Of a stretch of 64,000 bases of DNA, positions 36,463-45,822 are shown one piece after another (position 1 is the stretch's first letter; every line of letters starts with the position of its first letter). A program made the position numbers and the translations under genes. The notes under the pieces were generated by a model that ran no database searches, was not told the DNA's origin, and worked only from the letters and a program-made list of their open reading frames with translations. This DNA is from Sphingomonas sp. CL5.1. GTDB taxonomy: Bacteria; Pseudomonadota; Alphaproteobacteria; Sphingomonadales; Sphingomonadaceae. The stretch is from assembly GCF_013344685.1 (NCBI RefSeq), contig NZ_CP050137.1, forward strand, positions 1,802,001-1,866,000, given 5' to 3'.

Positions 36463-37479
36463 ATGCAATGGACGCAGGAAGCGATGCAGGCGCGATTGGT
36501 TCGCTATGCCGATCTCGTGCCGTGCCGCACCGCGTTCATCGATACCAACACGCCGGGATCGACCGAGAAGGAGAATTTCACGATCATCGGCCCCGGGGTG
36601 TCCGAAAACGCTGATCAGTTCGTCCATATCGTGGAGAAGCACGGTTTCAACGTCGGCGCGGCGCGTCAGCCGTTCGGCTGCGTCAATTCGCAGCACAGCC
36701 ACGAAACAGCCGAGGTGTTCGTGGTCCATTCGGGCCATTGGCGGCTGCTGTTCGGGCCGAATTGCGAGGACGGCACGCTGGAAATAGGCCCGGGCGACGT
36801 CGCTTCGGTGCCTACCCGCATGTTCCGCGGCTTCGAAAAGATCGACGAAGGCACTGGTTTCCTGTTTGTCGTGCTGGGCGACGACGACCCCGGCCGCGTC
36901 ACCTGGGCGCCGGCGGTGTTCGAGGCGGCGGCGGACCACGGGCTGAAGCTCGCCAAGGGCGGTCGGCTCATCGATACCTCGTCGGGCGATTACCAGCTCA
37001 AGGATGTCGAACTCGAGGACGTGCTGGATACCGAGGCGGTGGCGGAACTGAAGACGCCACCCGCCGAAAAGCTGAAGGAATGCATCGTCAGGGCAGGGGA
37101 GGCGCCGGTCAATCCGGTCTCGCCGCTCGCCGCGCCGGGTGTGGGCGAGGCGGGGCTTATCGTGCCGCAGTACACCGGCGACGGGTTTGGGCCGGGGCCG
37201 ATCGTTGGCTGGTGGCCGCACGGCTTCAACCTGCGGCAGCTGACGTTGGAAAGCGGCGCTTATGTGCCGCTCCACCAGCGCGGCGAGGTCGAGGTGCTGT
37301 TCGTGCAGGAAGGCGTGCTCGAAGTGAGCTGGGATGGCGGCGCGATCGTCATGGGGCCGGGGGATACGCTGACGGTGCCGGTCGGGCTGCCGCATGCGTT
37401 CCGCAATACCGCCTCGGTAACGTCGGTGATCTTCGTGGTGCGCGGCACCGAAACTCCCGGCGCGCCGGTCTTTTCCTGA
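36463..37479 (+). CDS. Bicupin protein of the catabolic cluster
   Basis: 338 residues with two cupin barrels. The first, residues about 50-135, has NSQHSHETAEVFVVHSG and a FGPN...GPGDVASVPTRMFRGFE strand set. The second, residues about 250-335, has YVPLHQRGEVEVLFVQEGVLEVSWDG and MGPGDTLTVPVGLPHAFRN. Each retains histidines of a metal site, so a dioxygenase, isomerase or ligand-binding role is possible, as in gentisate-dioxygenase-like bicupins. ATG 36463 is preceded by GGAAGGGA. It is divergent from the hydrolase gene and shares operator 1. A hairpin terminator follows. Confidence 0.75.
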   Translation: MQWTQEAMQARLVRYADLVPCRTAFIDTNTPGSTEKENFTIIGPGVSENADQFVHIVEKHGFNVGAARQPFGCVNSQHSHETAEVFVVHSGHWRLLFGPNCEDGTLEIGPGDVASVPTRMFRGFEKIDEGTGFLFVVLGDDDPGRVTWAPAVFEAAADHGLKLAKGGRLIDTSSGDYQLKDVELEDVLDTEAVAELKTPPAEKLKECIVRAGEAPVNPVSPLAAPGVGEAGLIVPQYTGDGFGPGPIVGWWPHGFNLRQLTLESGAYVPLHQRGEVEVLFVQEGVLEVSWDGGAIVMGPGDTLTVPVGLPHAFRNTASVTSVIFVVRGTETPGAPVFS

Positions 37480-37541
37480 AACACCGCTCCACCCCGGCTC
37501 GCGCGGGGGTGGGCGACATTTTACGTTCGATGAAACAGATC

Positions 37542-37571
37542 GTCGCCGTCGCATTCGACGGTGGCTTTTTT
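37542..37571 (+). terminator. Intrinsic terminator after the bicupin gene
   Basis: A 10-bp stem with two G-T pairs (37542-37551 with 37556-37565) closes loop CATT and is followed by six T residues at 37566-37571. Confidence 0.7.
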
Positions 37572-37652
37572 GTCTGAAAATTCTCCGCCCAAAAAATACG
37601 CCGGGCGGACGATCCTTTCGGCTCGTGCGCCCGGCGTCAGGGGAGGAGAGGG

Positions 37653-37800
37653 TTAGGACGGATCGACATTCAGCTCTGACGGCCTGCAAATGGCGGCTTT
37701 CCGCGCTTCCGGTGCTAACGGACCTTTAGTCCGCTGCGCTCCGGGTCACGGAAAACCACCATTTTCGGCTCGTCATCTTCTGAATGTCGATCCGCCCTAA
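37653..37800. repeat. 148-bp element with 21-bp terminal inverted repeats (MITE-like)
   Basis: The left end, 37653-37673 (TTAGGACGGATCGACATTCAG), matches the reverse complement of 37780-37800 at 20 of 21 positions, with a perfect 15-bp core. The interior has no gene. The right end overlaps the hisD-like stop codon (TAG at 37797-37799). The size and terminal repeats fit a non-autonomous miniature element or a dispersed palindromic repeat. No second copy was noticed in this window. Confidence 0.65.
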
Positions 37801-39104
37801 GCGTCGGCGAGCGCGTTGAGGCGGTCGAGGCGGATCGCGGCGGCCTTCTGGTGGCCTTCCAGCCCTTCGCTGCCGCTCTGGCGGATCGCCGGCGGTGCGA
37901 CCGCGCGGATCGCGGACGGCTCCAGCCACTGATAGGTCGCGATCTTCACATAGGAGCCGACCCACAGCCCACCGGTATATTTGCCCGCGCCCATCGTCGG
38001 CAGCGTGTGGTTGGTGCCGACATTCTTGTCCGAATAGACCACGCTGGCGTTCTCGCCGATGAACAGCGAGCCGTAATTGCGCAGCTTGTGCGAGAAGGCC
38101 TGCGCGTCCGCGGTGTGGACCTGGAGATGCTCGGCCGCGACGTGATCGGAATAGGCGATCATCGCCGCTTCGTCGGCGCACAGCACGATCTCGCCGTAAT
38201 TGCGCCAGCTCTCCCCGGCGACCTTCGCGGTGGCGAGTGTTTCGAGCTGGCGGTCGACCGCCGCCATCGTCGCCTCGGCCAACGCGCGATCGGTGGTGAT
38301 CAGCCCGACGCGGGTGCGCACGTCATGCTCGGCCTGGCCGAGCAGGTCGGTCGCGATCAGTTCGGGATCGCCGGTCGAATCCGCGACGACGAAGATTTCC
38401 GAGGGGCCGGCGAGCTGGTCGATGCCTACGGGTCCGAATACCTGCCGCTTCGCCTCGTTCACGAAGGCATTCCCAGGCCCCATGATCTTGTCGACCTGCG
38501 GCACGGTTTCGGTGCCATAGGCCATCGCAGCCACCGCCTGCGCGCCGCCGATCAGGAAAATGCGATCCGCGCCGGACAGATGGCAGCCGGCGACCATTGC
38601 CTTGTGCGCATTGGGCGGCAGGCAGGCGACCACCTCGTCGCAGCCGGCGACCTTGCCCGGCACGATCGTCATGATCGGCGCGGACAGCAAGGGGAAGCGG
38701 CCGCCGGGGACATAAGCGCCGACGCGCTGGATCGGGATGACGCGATGCCCGAGATGCAGGCCGGGGATCGGCTCCACATCGAGCGGACGGATCGTCGAAA
38801 GCTGCGCCTCGGCGAAGCGGCGGACATTGTCGATCGCGAATTCGGTGTCGGCGCGGGTCTGCGGGTCGAGCAGGTCGAGCGCCTTCCGGCGGTCGGCCGC
38901 GCTCACCTCGAACTGGTCGAGACTGGCGTTGTCGAACTTCGCCGAATAGTCGCGCACCGCCGCGTCGCCGCGCGTCCGGACATTCCTCAGCACCTCGGAT
39001 ACGATACCGACGATCTCGCCCGAATCGGCGATCTGATCGCGTGCCGGTGCTTTCACATAGGTCGCACGCCCATCGAAACCGTGCGGCGCGTTTGACGTCG
39101 TCAT
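37797..39104 (-). CDS. HisD-family alcohol dehydrogenase, copy 1
   Basis: 435 residues of the histidinol dehydrogenase family, zinc- and NAD-dependent alcohol dehydrogenases. NAD-site block KIMGPGNAFVNEAKRQVFG, QAEH zinc ligands in [10 protein letters not shown], the Glu-His pair in AAEHLQVHT, Asp and the NHTLPT block, and the final EGH in GLEGHQKAA are all present. No histidine biosynthesis genes are near, and the gene sits in a catabolic regulon, so it probably oxidises another alcohol, as HpsN does with sulfopropanediol. ATG 39104 has GGAGGG upstream; the frame opens at 39170. Operator 2 lies 61 bases from the start. Confidence 0.85.
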   Translation of the reverse strand: MTTSNAPHGFDGRATYVKAPARDQIADSGEIVGIVSEVLRNVRTRGDAAVRDYSAKFDNASLDQFEVSAADRRKALDLLDPQTRADTEFAIDNVRRFAEAQLSTIRPLDVEPIPGLHLGHRVIPIQRVGAYVPGGRFPLLSAPIMTIVPGKVAGCDEVVACLPPNAHKAMVAGCHLSGADRIFLIGGAQAVAAMAYGTETVPQVDKIMGPGNAFVNEAKRQVFGPVGIDQLAGPSEIFVVADSTGDPELIATDLLGQAEHDVRTRVGLITTDRALAEATMAAVDRQLETLATAKVAGESWRNYGEIVLCADEAAMIAYSDHVAAEHLQVHTADAQAFSHKLRNYGSLFIGENASVVYSDKNVGTNHTLPTMGAGKYTGGLWVGSYVKIATYQWLEPSAIRAVAPPAIRQSGSEGLEGHQKAAAIRLDRLNALADA

Positions 39105-39164
39105 GTCGCTCAATCCCTCCAGCCAGATGCCGCTGCCAACCGGCGCGGCTCGTGCCGGGACGTA

Positions 39165-39180
39165 TTGCATTCGAATGCAA
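39165..39180. promoter_or_regulatory. LacI-type operator, site 2
   Basis: TTGCATTCGAATGCAA, a perfect 16-bp palindrome, lies between the divergent hisD-like gene (start 39104) and the lacI-type gene (start 39325). It would let the regulator control both the enzyme and itself. It is the inner 16 bases of operators 1 and 4. Confidence 0.75.
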
Positions 39181-39324
39181 AAGTCACCACCTTATTCGTC
39201 AGGTGCGCTATCGCGGCGATCCGCGTGGCGGTTGCGGCTGAAAAGCTTGCGCTTCCTGATCGCGGACAATTGCTGCGCGGCGCATCGCATTCTAGGCTCG
39301 GCGGATGATGAACAGGGAAAAAGC

Positions 39325-40338
39325 GTGAGCAGGCCGGCACCGTTGCGTAGAGCCACCTCCTATGACGTGGCGCGGCTCGCCGGCGTGTCGCAATCGGCGG
39401 TATCGCGCTGTTTCGCGCCGGGCGGCAGCATCGCGCCGGCCACGCGCGAGAAGATCGTCAAGGCGGCAAACGAACTCGGCTACCGCCCCAATGCGCTGGC
39501 GCAGGGGCTGATTTCGGGGCGGACCAATCTGGTCGCGGTGCTGATCTCCTCGCTCACCAACCTTTATTATCCCGAGGTGCTGGCCGAATTGAGCCGCTGG
39601 CTCACCGATCGCGATACCCGCGTGCTGCTGTTCGCGCTGCATAGCGAGAGCGAGGTCGATGCGGTGCTCGATCAGGTATGGCGGCACAGCGTCGATGGGG
39701 TGATCTCGGCGGCGCGCCTGTCCGACACGCAGTTGCAGCTTTTCGCGGATCATCGCATCCCGGTGGTGCTCTATAACCGCGTCGCGACCTCGGCGGCGAG
39801 CGTCTGCTGCGACTCGGCATCGGGCGAGCGCGAACTGGTGCAGCGGCTGCTTGCGGCCGGCCATAAGAGGTTCGGGATCATCGCCGGCCCGGCGGATTCC
39901 TATGTCGGCGAGGAGCGTCGTCGCGCCGCGATCGATACGCTGGCGGAGGCCGGGATCGCGCAGCCGCCGGTGGTGCGCGGCGATTTCAGCTATGCCAGCG
40001 GCGGAGTGGGGCTGGGCAAGCTGCTCGCGCTCGATCCGGCGCTCGATGCGGTGATCTGCGCCAGCGACCAGATGGCGATCGGCGCGATCGACAAGGCGCG
40101 CGTCGAACTGGGGCGAGCGATCCCGGACGACCTGTCGATCGTCGGGTTCGATGGATCGGGGCCGGCGCGCTGGCTCAGCTATGACGTATCGTCGATTCGC
40201 CAGCCGGTGCGCCGGATGGCCGAGGCGGCGGTCGCGATGCTGTGTGATCTGATCGAGGATCCCGACGTGCCGGTGGAACGGCGGCTGTTCGCCGGGCAAT
40301 TCGTCGCCGGCAGTTCGGCCCGGCTCGGCAAGATCTGA
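39325..40338 (+). CDS. LacI-family transcriptional regulator of the cluster
   Basis: 337 residues. Residues 10-55 form the LacI helix-turn-helix and hinge helix (TSYDVARLAGVSQSAVSRCFAPGGSIAPATREKI, then ANELGYRPNALAQGLISGRT). The remainder is the periplasmic-binding-protein-like effector domain (LVAVLISSLTNLYYPEV, VVLYNRV, GHKRFGIIAG, ICASDQMAIGAI and SIVGFDGSG). The GTG at 39325 is chosen for the natural length and a GGGA-type ribosome site. Dimers of this family bind 16-20 bp palindromes, and four such sites lie in this cluster, including one in front of this gene. The inducer is unknown, presumably the substrate or an intermediate. Confidence 0.88.
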   Translation: MSRPAPLRRATSYDVARLAGVSQSAVSRCFAPGGSIAPATREKIVKAANELGYRPNALAQGLISGRTNLVAVLISSLTNLYYPEVLAELSRWLTDRDTRVLLFALHSESEVDAVLDQVWRHSVDGVISAARLSDTQLQLFADHRIPVVLYNRVATSAASVCCDSASGERELVQRLLAAGHKRFGIIAGPADSYVGEERRRAAIDTLAEAGIAQPPVVRGDFSYASGGVGLGKLLALDPALDAVICASDQMAIGAIDKARVELGRAIPDDLSIVGFDGSGPARWLSYDVSSIRQPVRRMAEAAVAMLCDLIEDPDVPVERRLFAGQFVAGSSARLGKI

Positions 40339-40372
40339 TCCCGCCAAGAGAGCCGGCGCGGCCCGGCAAACA

Positions 40373-40394
40373 GCCTTCGAGCGCATTCGAAGGC
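40373..40394 (+). terminator. Hairpin after the LacI-type gene
   Basis: GCCTTCGA at 40373-40380 pairs with 40387-40394 across a 6-base loop. No T tract follows, so termination is possible but not certain. Confidence 0.35.
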
Positions 40395-40537
40395 GCGGAA
40401 TCGTCTGATGATCGAGGCGTTTAGACGTGTATTGGAATGCGGAATCGATCATATCGTCGACGTAATGCTCCATTATAACTAAGTAAAATGAATGCCTTAT
40501 ACTTCCTCATTGCTGTTCTGCATCGCTCGCATCGAAG

Positions 40538-40555
40538 TATGAATTCGAATGCAAA
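40538..40555 (+). promoter_or_regulatory. LacI-type operator, site 3 (imperfect)
   Basis: TATGAATTCGAATGCAAA has a perfect right half and two changes in the left half compared with operator 1. It lies 87 bases upstream of the TonB receptor start at 40642. The weaker symmetry could give partial repression. Confidence 0.6.
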
Positions 40556-40641
40556 AAATTATGGACAGCCTGTCTCCGAAGTGCAATGAAACGCGCGGGA
40601 GGGGTGGCTCCGTGCCGCCGCAGGACAAAAGAGGATGTGCA

Positions 40642-42975
40642 ATGAGCAACCGTCTCTGGCTTTCGAGTGTCGCCGCGATCGCACTGGCAAGTGCAATTTC
40701 CCCCGCCGCCGCCGAAACCGCGCCGGCGCAGCCTGCGGCTGACGCGCAGGATCAGCCTGCGACTCAGGCCGGCACCGGGCTCGGCGATATCGTCGTCACC
40801 GCGCAGCGCCGCAGCGAGCGGCTGCAGGATATTCCGCTCGCAGTCACCGCGGCGAGCGCGGAGGATCTGAACCGCGCGCGCGTCAACGACGTCAGCCGCA
40901 TGCAATTCCTCACGCCCGGTCTTACCTGGGGTCAGCAGGGCGCGGATTCCTTCCCTGCGATCCGCGGCGTGCGCACCCAGCTGGTCAGCGCGCAGAGCGA
41001 TCCCGTGATCGGCTATTATATCGACGGCATCTATCAAAGCCGCACCCAGCAGCAGAGCTTCCCGATGTTCGACGTGTCACGCGTCGAGGTGCAGCGCGGG
41101 CCGCAGGGCACGCTTTATGGCCGCAACACCTTCGGCGGCAACGTCAGCGTGATCACCGCCGAGCCGGTCCAGCGGTTCGACGCGGGAGTCAACGGATCGA
41201 TCGGCAATTACAATCTGCGCCAGTTCGACGGCTTCGTGAACGTGCCGGTGATGCAGGATGTGGCGCTGCGCGTCTCCGCCTATCACAGCGAGCACGACGG
41301 TTATGTGAAATCGAACGCAACCCCCGGCATCAGCGTCAATGATGAAGATCAGACCGCGGTGCGGGCCAGCCTGCTCGCAAAGCCGGCGCCCGGACTCGAG
41401 ATCAGCATCCACGGTGCTTATTGGGTGCGTAACGACAATGGCGGCGGCGCTTATGGCTATAAGGTGGTCGGCACGCTGATCGACCCCGCGACCGGACTGC
41501 GCTCGATCAACGGCCAGCCTTATGCGGTCAATCCGACGGTGCATAACGGCAGCGCCTTCGTGAACGGCGTCGATATCGGCGTACCGGTGACCGGCGATGC
41601 CTGGACCAATCAATGGGATTATCAGCCGTTCGAGCGGCTCAAAGAAAAATATGTCAGCGGCCAGATCAGCTATGATCTCGGCGGCGTCAGCCTGAAGTCG
41701 ATCACCGGCTACAATGATTTCCGCGCCAACCGCAGCGCCGATCTCGATCAGAGCAGCATCGTCTTCCCGGCGCCAGGCGTGACTGCGGGCTTTGCCGGTT
41801 CGGGTCTGCAGGCGGCGAATACCCGCGCGAAATCGTTCAGTCAGGAATTTCAGCTCGCCTCAACCAGCACCACCGCGCCCCTGCAGTGGATCGCCGGGGC
41901 CTATTATTTCCACGACATGATCGATGAGCTGTACAGTCAAGTCTATACCGCCGCGACCGCGACCGCACTCGGCACCCGCTCGCGCACGCAGATCGATACC
42001 AAGGCCTATGCGCTTTATGGGCAGGCGACCTATGCGCTCATCCCCGATACGCTGAAGCTGATCGCGGGCATCCGCTATTCGGACGAAACCAAGCAATATG
42101 GCATCACCAATTTCACCGCCGCGCCGGGATCGTGGAATTTCGCCACGCAGACGCCGGCCCTGGCGAATGGCGAGGCGAAATACAATAAGGTGACCTGGCG
42201 TGCCGGCATCGAGTATAAGGTCGCGCCGCGTTCCTTGCTCTATGCGACGGTTTCCACCGGGTTCGAATCCGGCGGGATCAACAACAATTCATCAAACCCG
42301 CTGATCCCGGCATCCTATGCGCCGCAGACGGTGACCGCCTACGAAGTCGGATCGAAGAATGTGTTCGATTCCGGCCGCATCGTGCTCAACATCAGCGCCT
42401 TCTATAATAAGTATCGCGACCTCCAGATCACGATCCTCGATCCGGCGACCAACCTGTCTTATTACGCCAGCGCCGGCGCGGCGCGCAGCTATGGTGCTGA
42501 TGTTGAGCTGAAGACGATGCTCCTTCCCGGCTTCCACATTGACGGGACGGCGGCACTGCTCAACGCGAAGTTCACCAGCTATACGCGTCCCAATCCGTTC
42601 GGGAATAGCACGACGGTCAATCTCGCGGGCAAGGACGTGCCGATGTCGCCGGCGCTCAAGACCACGTTGAGCAGCTATTACGACATCGACATGGGCAATG
42701 CCGGCAAGCTCTCGCCGCGCGTCGACTGGCTGTTCTCGACGCGCTATTTTGCGACTGACTACAACACGGTTCTCGACCGACAGGGCGCGTATAGCATCGT
42801 CGATGCCAGCCTGCGCTGGACCGATCCGAGCGAGAAATATTACGTCGAAGGCTTTATGAATAACATCGGCAACAAGGCGGTGATCTACAGCGCGACGCTG
42901 GGCAACAGCGCGCGCCTGCAGGAATCTTTCAGCCCGCCGCGACTCTACGGCCTCCGGGTCGGCGCGCGGTTCTGA
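40642..42975 (+). CDS. TonB-dependent outer-membrane receptor of the catabolic cluster
   Basis: 777 residues: signal peptide (SSVAAIALASAISPAAAET), TonB box (LGDIVVTAQRRSERLQ), plug domain (FLTPGLTWGQQGADSFPAIRGV, VEVQRGPQGTLYGRNTFGGN) and a barrel ending in PPRLYGLRVGARF. The ATG at 40642 follows GAGG; the frame also opens at 40549, inside the operator. The stop shares a base with the start of the MFS gene (TGATG), so outer- and inner-membrane transport are coupled. Its ligand should be the substrate of the HisD/SDR/aldolase pathway. Confidence 0.9.
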   Translation: MSNRLWLSSVAAIALASAISPAAAETAPAQPAADAQDQPATQAGTGLGDIVVTAQRRSERLQDIPLAVTAASAEDLNRARVNDVSRMQFLTPGLTWGQQGADSFPAIRGVRTQLVSAQSDPVIGYYIDGIYQSRTQQQSFPMFDVSRVEVQRGPQGTLYGRNTFGGNVSVITAEPVQRFDAGVNGSIGNYNLRQFDGFVNVPVMQDVALRVSAYHSEHDGYVKSNATPGISVNDEDQTAVRASLLAKPAPGLEISIHGAYWVRNDNGGGAYGYKVVGTLIDPATGLRSINGQPYAVNPTVHNGSAFVNGVDIGVPVTGDAWTNQWDYQPFERLKEKYVSGQISYDLGGVSLKSITGYNDFRANRSADLDQSSIVFPAPGVTAGFAGSGLQAANTRAKSFSQEFQLASTSTTAPLQWIAGAYYFHDMIDELYSQVYTAATATALGTRSRTQIDTKAYALYGQATYALIPDTLKLIAGIRYSDETKQYGITNFTAAPGSWNFATQTPALANGEAKYNKVTWRAGIEYKVAPRSLLYATVSTGFESGGINNNSSNPLIPASYAPQTVTAYEVGSKNVFDSGRIVLNISAFYNKYRDLQITILDPATNLSYYASAGAARSYGADVELKTMLLPGFHIDGTAALLNAKFTSYTRPNPFGNSTTVNLAGKDVPMSPALKTTLSSYYDIDMGNAGKLSPRVDWLFSTRYFATDYNTVLDRQGAYSIVDASLRWTDPSEKYYVEGFMNNIGNKAVIYSATLGNSARLQESFSPPRLYGLRVGARF

Positions 42976-44246
42976 TGGCCGCGCGGGGCGATGCGATGAC
43001 GCAAGCCGTCAGATCGTCGCCCCCGCCCGAAACCGGCGAAGAGATGCTGCCGCCGCTCCCGCGAGCGGTGGCGGCATTCGCGTTCCTGATGGTCGCGGAA
43101 TTCTTCTATAGCTGGGCGTGGTATTCGGTCGATGTGCTGCGCCCGTTCGTCAGGGATGCGCTTCACCTGACGCTTACCGAGGCCGGTTCCGGTTATACCG
43201 CACAAGGGGCGGGCGCGCTGATCGGCGCGGTGCTGGTCGGGCAATTGGCGGATCGCGTCGGCCGCCGCGCGATGCTGAGCGTGGTGATGATCGGCTATGG
43301 CCTCGGCCTGTTGTCCGGGGTGGTAGTGGCGAGCTACCCCCAGTATCTCGCCCAGCGTTTCGTGCTGGGGCTGTTCCTCGGCGGTATCTTTCCGGTCGTG
43401 GTCGGCATCTATGTCGGCCTGTTCCGCAGCAACGTGCGCGGGCGGCTGGCCAGCCTGATCTACAGTGTCGCCAGCCTCGGCGTGGTGATGCAGGGGCTGG
43501 CGCTGACCCGGATCGAGCCGCAGGACTGGAAATTGCTGTTGTGGATCGGCGGGGTGCCGCCGGTGCTGCTCGCCGTAGTCGTATGGCGGATCATCCCCGC
43601 GACTGCCGCCCCGGCGCGCCATCGGGGGGCGGCGAAGCTGCCGGTGATGGAATTGTTCGCCCCCGCGGTAAAGCGGCGGACATTGGCACTTGTCTCGCTC
43701 ACCGGGCTCAATTTCTTCGGCTATCAGGCGTTCAGCGGCTGGCTGACCACGTATTTGCGGGATTCGCAGCATCTGGCGCCGGCCGCGGTCGGCTCGATCG
43801 TCGCCGGGGTGTCGACCGCGAACCTCGTCGGCGGCCTGTTCTGGGGCTGGACCAACGACCGCTTCGGCCGACGCTTCAACGCGATCGGCTTCGTGCTGAC
43901 TGCGGCGGTGATCGCGGTGTTCGTTTCGCTGCCCGCCGATCCGCGCTGGCTCGGTGCGCTGGGGCTGGCTTATGGCTTCGCGGTTGCGGCGAGCGTGGCC
44001 TGGGGGCCGTGGCTGACCGAGCTTTACCCGCCGCATCTCAAATCGACCGCCGCGTCGATCTTCAACTGGGGGCGGATCGTCAGCATGTTCGCGCCGATCG
44101 TGACCGGTGCGCTGGCGGGATCGTTCGGCCTTGCCGCGGCGATGCTGAGCGGTTGCGCGGTGTTCCTGATGGCCGCGCTGATCTGGCTCACCTTGCCGGA
44201 AACGCACCCCGCGCCGCTCCGGCTGGGGCGCGGGCAGGGCGCTTAA
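42975..44246 (+). CDS. MFS transporter
   Basis: 423 residues with twelve predicted membrane segments and MFS signatures: the loop 2-3 motif GQLADRVGRRAML, its repeat WGWTNDRFGRRFNAIG in the second half, and FVLGLFLGGIFPVVVG in helix 4/5. It most resembles proton symporters for aromatic or organic acids (AAHS-like group). It starts in the stop codon of the TonB receptor gene and ends overlapping, by four bases, the stop of the minus-strand aldolase gene. It imports the cluster's substrate across the inner membrane. Confidence 0.88.
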   Translation: MAARGDAMTQAVRSSPPPETGEEMLPPLPRAVAAFAFLMVAEFFYSWAWYSVDVLRPFVRDALHLTLTEAGSGYTAQGAGALIGAVLVGQLADRVGRRAMLSVVMIGYGLGLLSGVVVASYPQYLAQRFVLGLFLGGIFPVVVGIYVGLFRSNVRGRLASLIYSVASLGVVMQGLALTRIEPQDWKLLLWIGGVPPVLLAVVVWRIIPATAAPARHRGAAKLPVMELFAPAVKRRTLALVSLTGLNFFGYQAFSGWLTTYLRDSQHLAPAAVGSIVAGVSTANLVGGLFWGWTNDRFGRRFNAIGFVLTAAVIAVFVSLPADPRWLGALGLAYGFAVAASVAWGPWLTELYPPHLKSTAASIFNWGRIVSMFAPIVTGALAGSFGLAAAMLSGCAVFLMAALIWLTLPETHPAPLRLGRGQGA

Positions 44247-45022
44247 CGCCCCGCCTGCGCCAGCAATTGCGCGGCGCCGGCGAGCATGAAGCCGTGATCG
44301 GAGCCAAGCAGGAACAGGCTCGCACCCTTGTCGCGCCATATCGGGATATCGGCGCCGCGCGCGAGGAACATTCCGATCGGGCGACCGTGGCGCCTGCCGG
44401 CGGCGCACACCGCCTCCACGGCGGCAATGACGCGCGGATCATCCTGATTGGTCGACCCGCACGAGACGGTGAGGTCGACCCGCCCGATGAACAAGGCATC
44501 GATTCCAGCGACCGCGGCGATTGCATCGATCTCGTCGATCGCCTCGATATCCTCGATCTGCGCGACCACCACGGTCCGCGCCGCGCTGAAGGCGAGATGA
44601 TCGGGCATCGCGCGGGTGGTATAGCCCGCCGCGCGCGACGACCCGGCATAGCCGCGCCCGCCCGCGCCATAATGCGCCGCGCGCGCGACCGCCTCGGCTT
44701 CCGCCGCCGAGCGAACATGCGGCACGACGACCCCGGCTGCCCCGCAATCGAGCGCGTTGAGGATTTGCTCGGGCGCGGCGGAAGGGAGGCGGACGAGCAC
44801 ATCCTTGCCGCTCGCCCGCGCCGCCATCACGCCATGGTCGATCGCCAGCCGGTCGAACGGCGCGTGCTCCGCGTCGAGGCACAGGCAATCGAGTCCGGTC
44901 AGCGCCAGTACTTCGACGACGATCGGCGAGGGCGTCTTGACGAAGGTGCCGATCAGCAGCTCGCCGGCCGCGAGCCGCTGTTTGAGCGCGCCAGTGGCAG
45001 CAGTCGAAACGCGATCGGCCAT
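44243..45022 (-). CDS. HpcH/HpaI-family aldolase
   Basis: A 259-residue class II (metal-dependent) aldolase of the HpcH/HpaI family, which cleaves 4-hydroxy-2-oxo acids to pyruvate and an aldehyde. The family features are VEVLALTGLDCLCLDAEHAPFD, the Arg in VLVRLPS, the metal-binding Glu in VVVAQIEDIEAI and the Asp in ALFIGRVDLTVS. The ATG at 45022 has AAGGAAAA upstream. It is the last gene of the operator-4 operon, after HisD-like copy 2 and the SDR. It probably cleaves the oxidised pathway intermediate into central metabolites. Confidence 0.87.
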   Translation of the reverse strand: MADRVSTAATGALKQRLAAGELLIGTFVKTPSPIVVEVLALTGLDCLCLDAEHAPFDRLAIDHGVMAARASGKDVLVRLPSAAPEQILNALDCGAAGVVVPHVRSAAEAEAVARAAHYGAGGRGYAGSSRAAGYTTRAMPDHLAFSAARTVVVAQIEDIEAIDEIDAIAAVAGIDALFIGRVDLTVSCGSTNQDDPRVIAAVEAVCAAGRRHGRPIGMFLARGADIPIWRDKGASLFLLGSDHGFMLAGAAQLLAQAGR

Positions 45023-45051
45023 TTGAGTTTTCCTTGTGTCGGTCGGGTGAA

Positions 45052-45822
45052 TCAGTCGGCGGTCCAGCCGCCGTCGATGACGAGGCTGGTGCCGGTCATC
45101 AGCGCCGAAGCCTCTGAGGCGAGGAACACTACCGCGCCCATCAAATCCTCGACCCGGCCGATCCGGCCGAGCTTGATCTTCTCGATCACGCTGGCGCGAA
45201 ATGCTTCGTCGGCGAAATAGGGACGGGTCAGCGGGGTTTCGATGAAGGTCGGCGCGATCGTGTTCGAGCGAATACCATGGCGCGCCAGATCGAGCGCAAA
45301 GCTCTTGCTCATCCCCTCGATCGCCCATTTCGATGCGCAATAAAGCGAGCGATTGGGGCCGCCGACATGCCCCATCTGGCTGCCGATATGGATGAGGCTC
45401 CCGGAAAGCCGCGCCTCGATCATCTGCCGCGCGCAGGCCTGAGCCACGAAGAAGGCGGATTTGACGTTGAGGCCAAGGACGGCGTCATAATCCTCCTCGC
45501 TCACCTCCCACACGGGCTTGGGGCGGTTGGTGCCGGCATTGTTGACGAGAATGTCGAACGCCGGGCGGGTCGCGAAGAAGGCCGCCACCGCGCCGAGGTC
45601 GGTCACGTCGAGCGTCGCCGCCTCGGCCGCGCCGCCCGCTGCGCGGATCGCTGCCGCGCCGGCCGCGATCTCAGCGGCGGAGCGCGCCACCAGCGTGACG
45701 GCGGCGCCCGCCTCGGCCAGCGCGGCGGCCATCGCCAGCCCGATCCCGCGTCCCGCGCCGGTAACGATCGCGCGGCGGCCGTCGAGCCGGAACGCGGGGG
45801 TGACGGGAAGGGGCTCAGGCAT
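45052..45822 (-). CDS. Short-chain dehydrogenase/reductase
   Basis: 256 residues, classical SDR. Cofactor motif [16 protein letters not shown], the active-site Ser in [11 protein letters not shown] and YxxxK in SLYCASKWA are intact. A conserved end, [13 protein letters not shown], is present. It oxidises or reduces a hydroxyl of the pathway intermediate. The start at 45822 overlaps the end of the HisD-like gene by 8 bases, and 29 bases separate it from the aldolase, so the three form one operon. Confidence 0.88.
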   Translation of the reverse strand: MPEPLPVTPAFRLDGRRAIVTGAGRGIGLAMAAALAEAGAAVTLVARSAAEIAAGAAAIRAAGGAAEAATLDVTDLGAVAAFFATRPAFDILVNNAGTNRPKPVWEVSEEDYDAVLGLNVKSAFFVAQACARQMIEARLSGSLIHIGSQMGHVGGPNRSLYCASKWAIEGMSKSFALDLARHGIRSNTIAPTFIETPLTRPYFADEAFRASVIEKIKLGRIGRVEDLMGAVVFLASEASALMTGTSLVIDGGWTAD

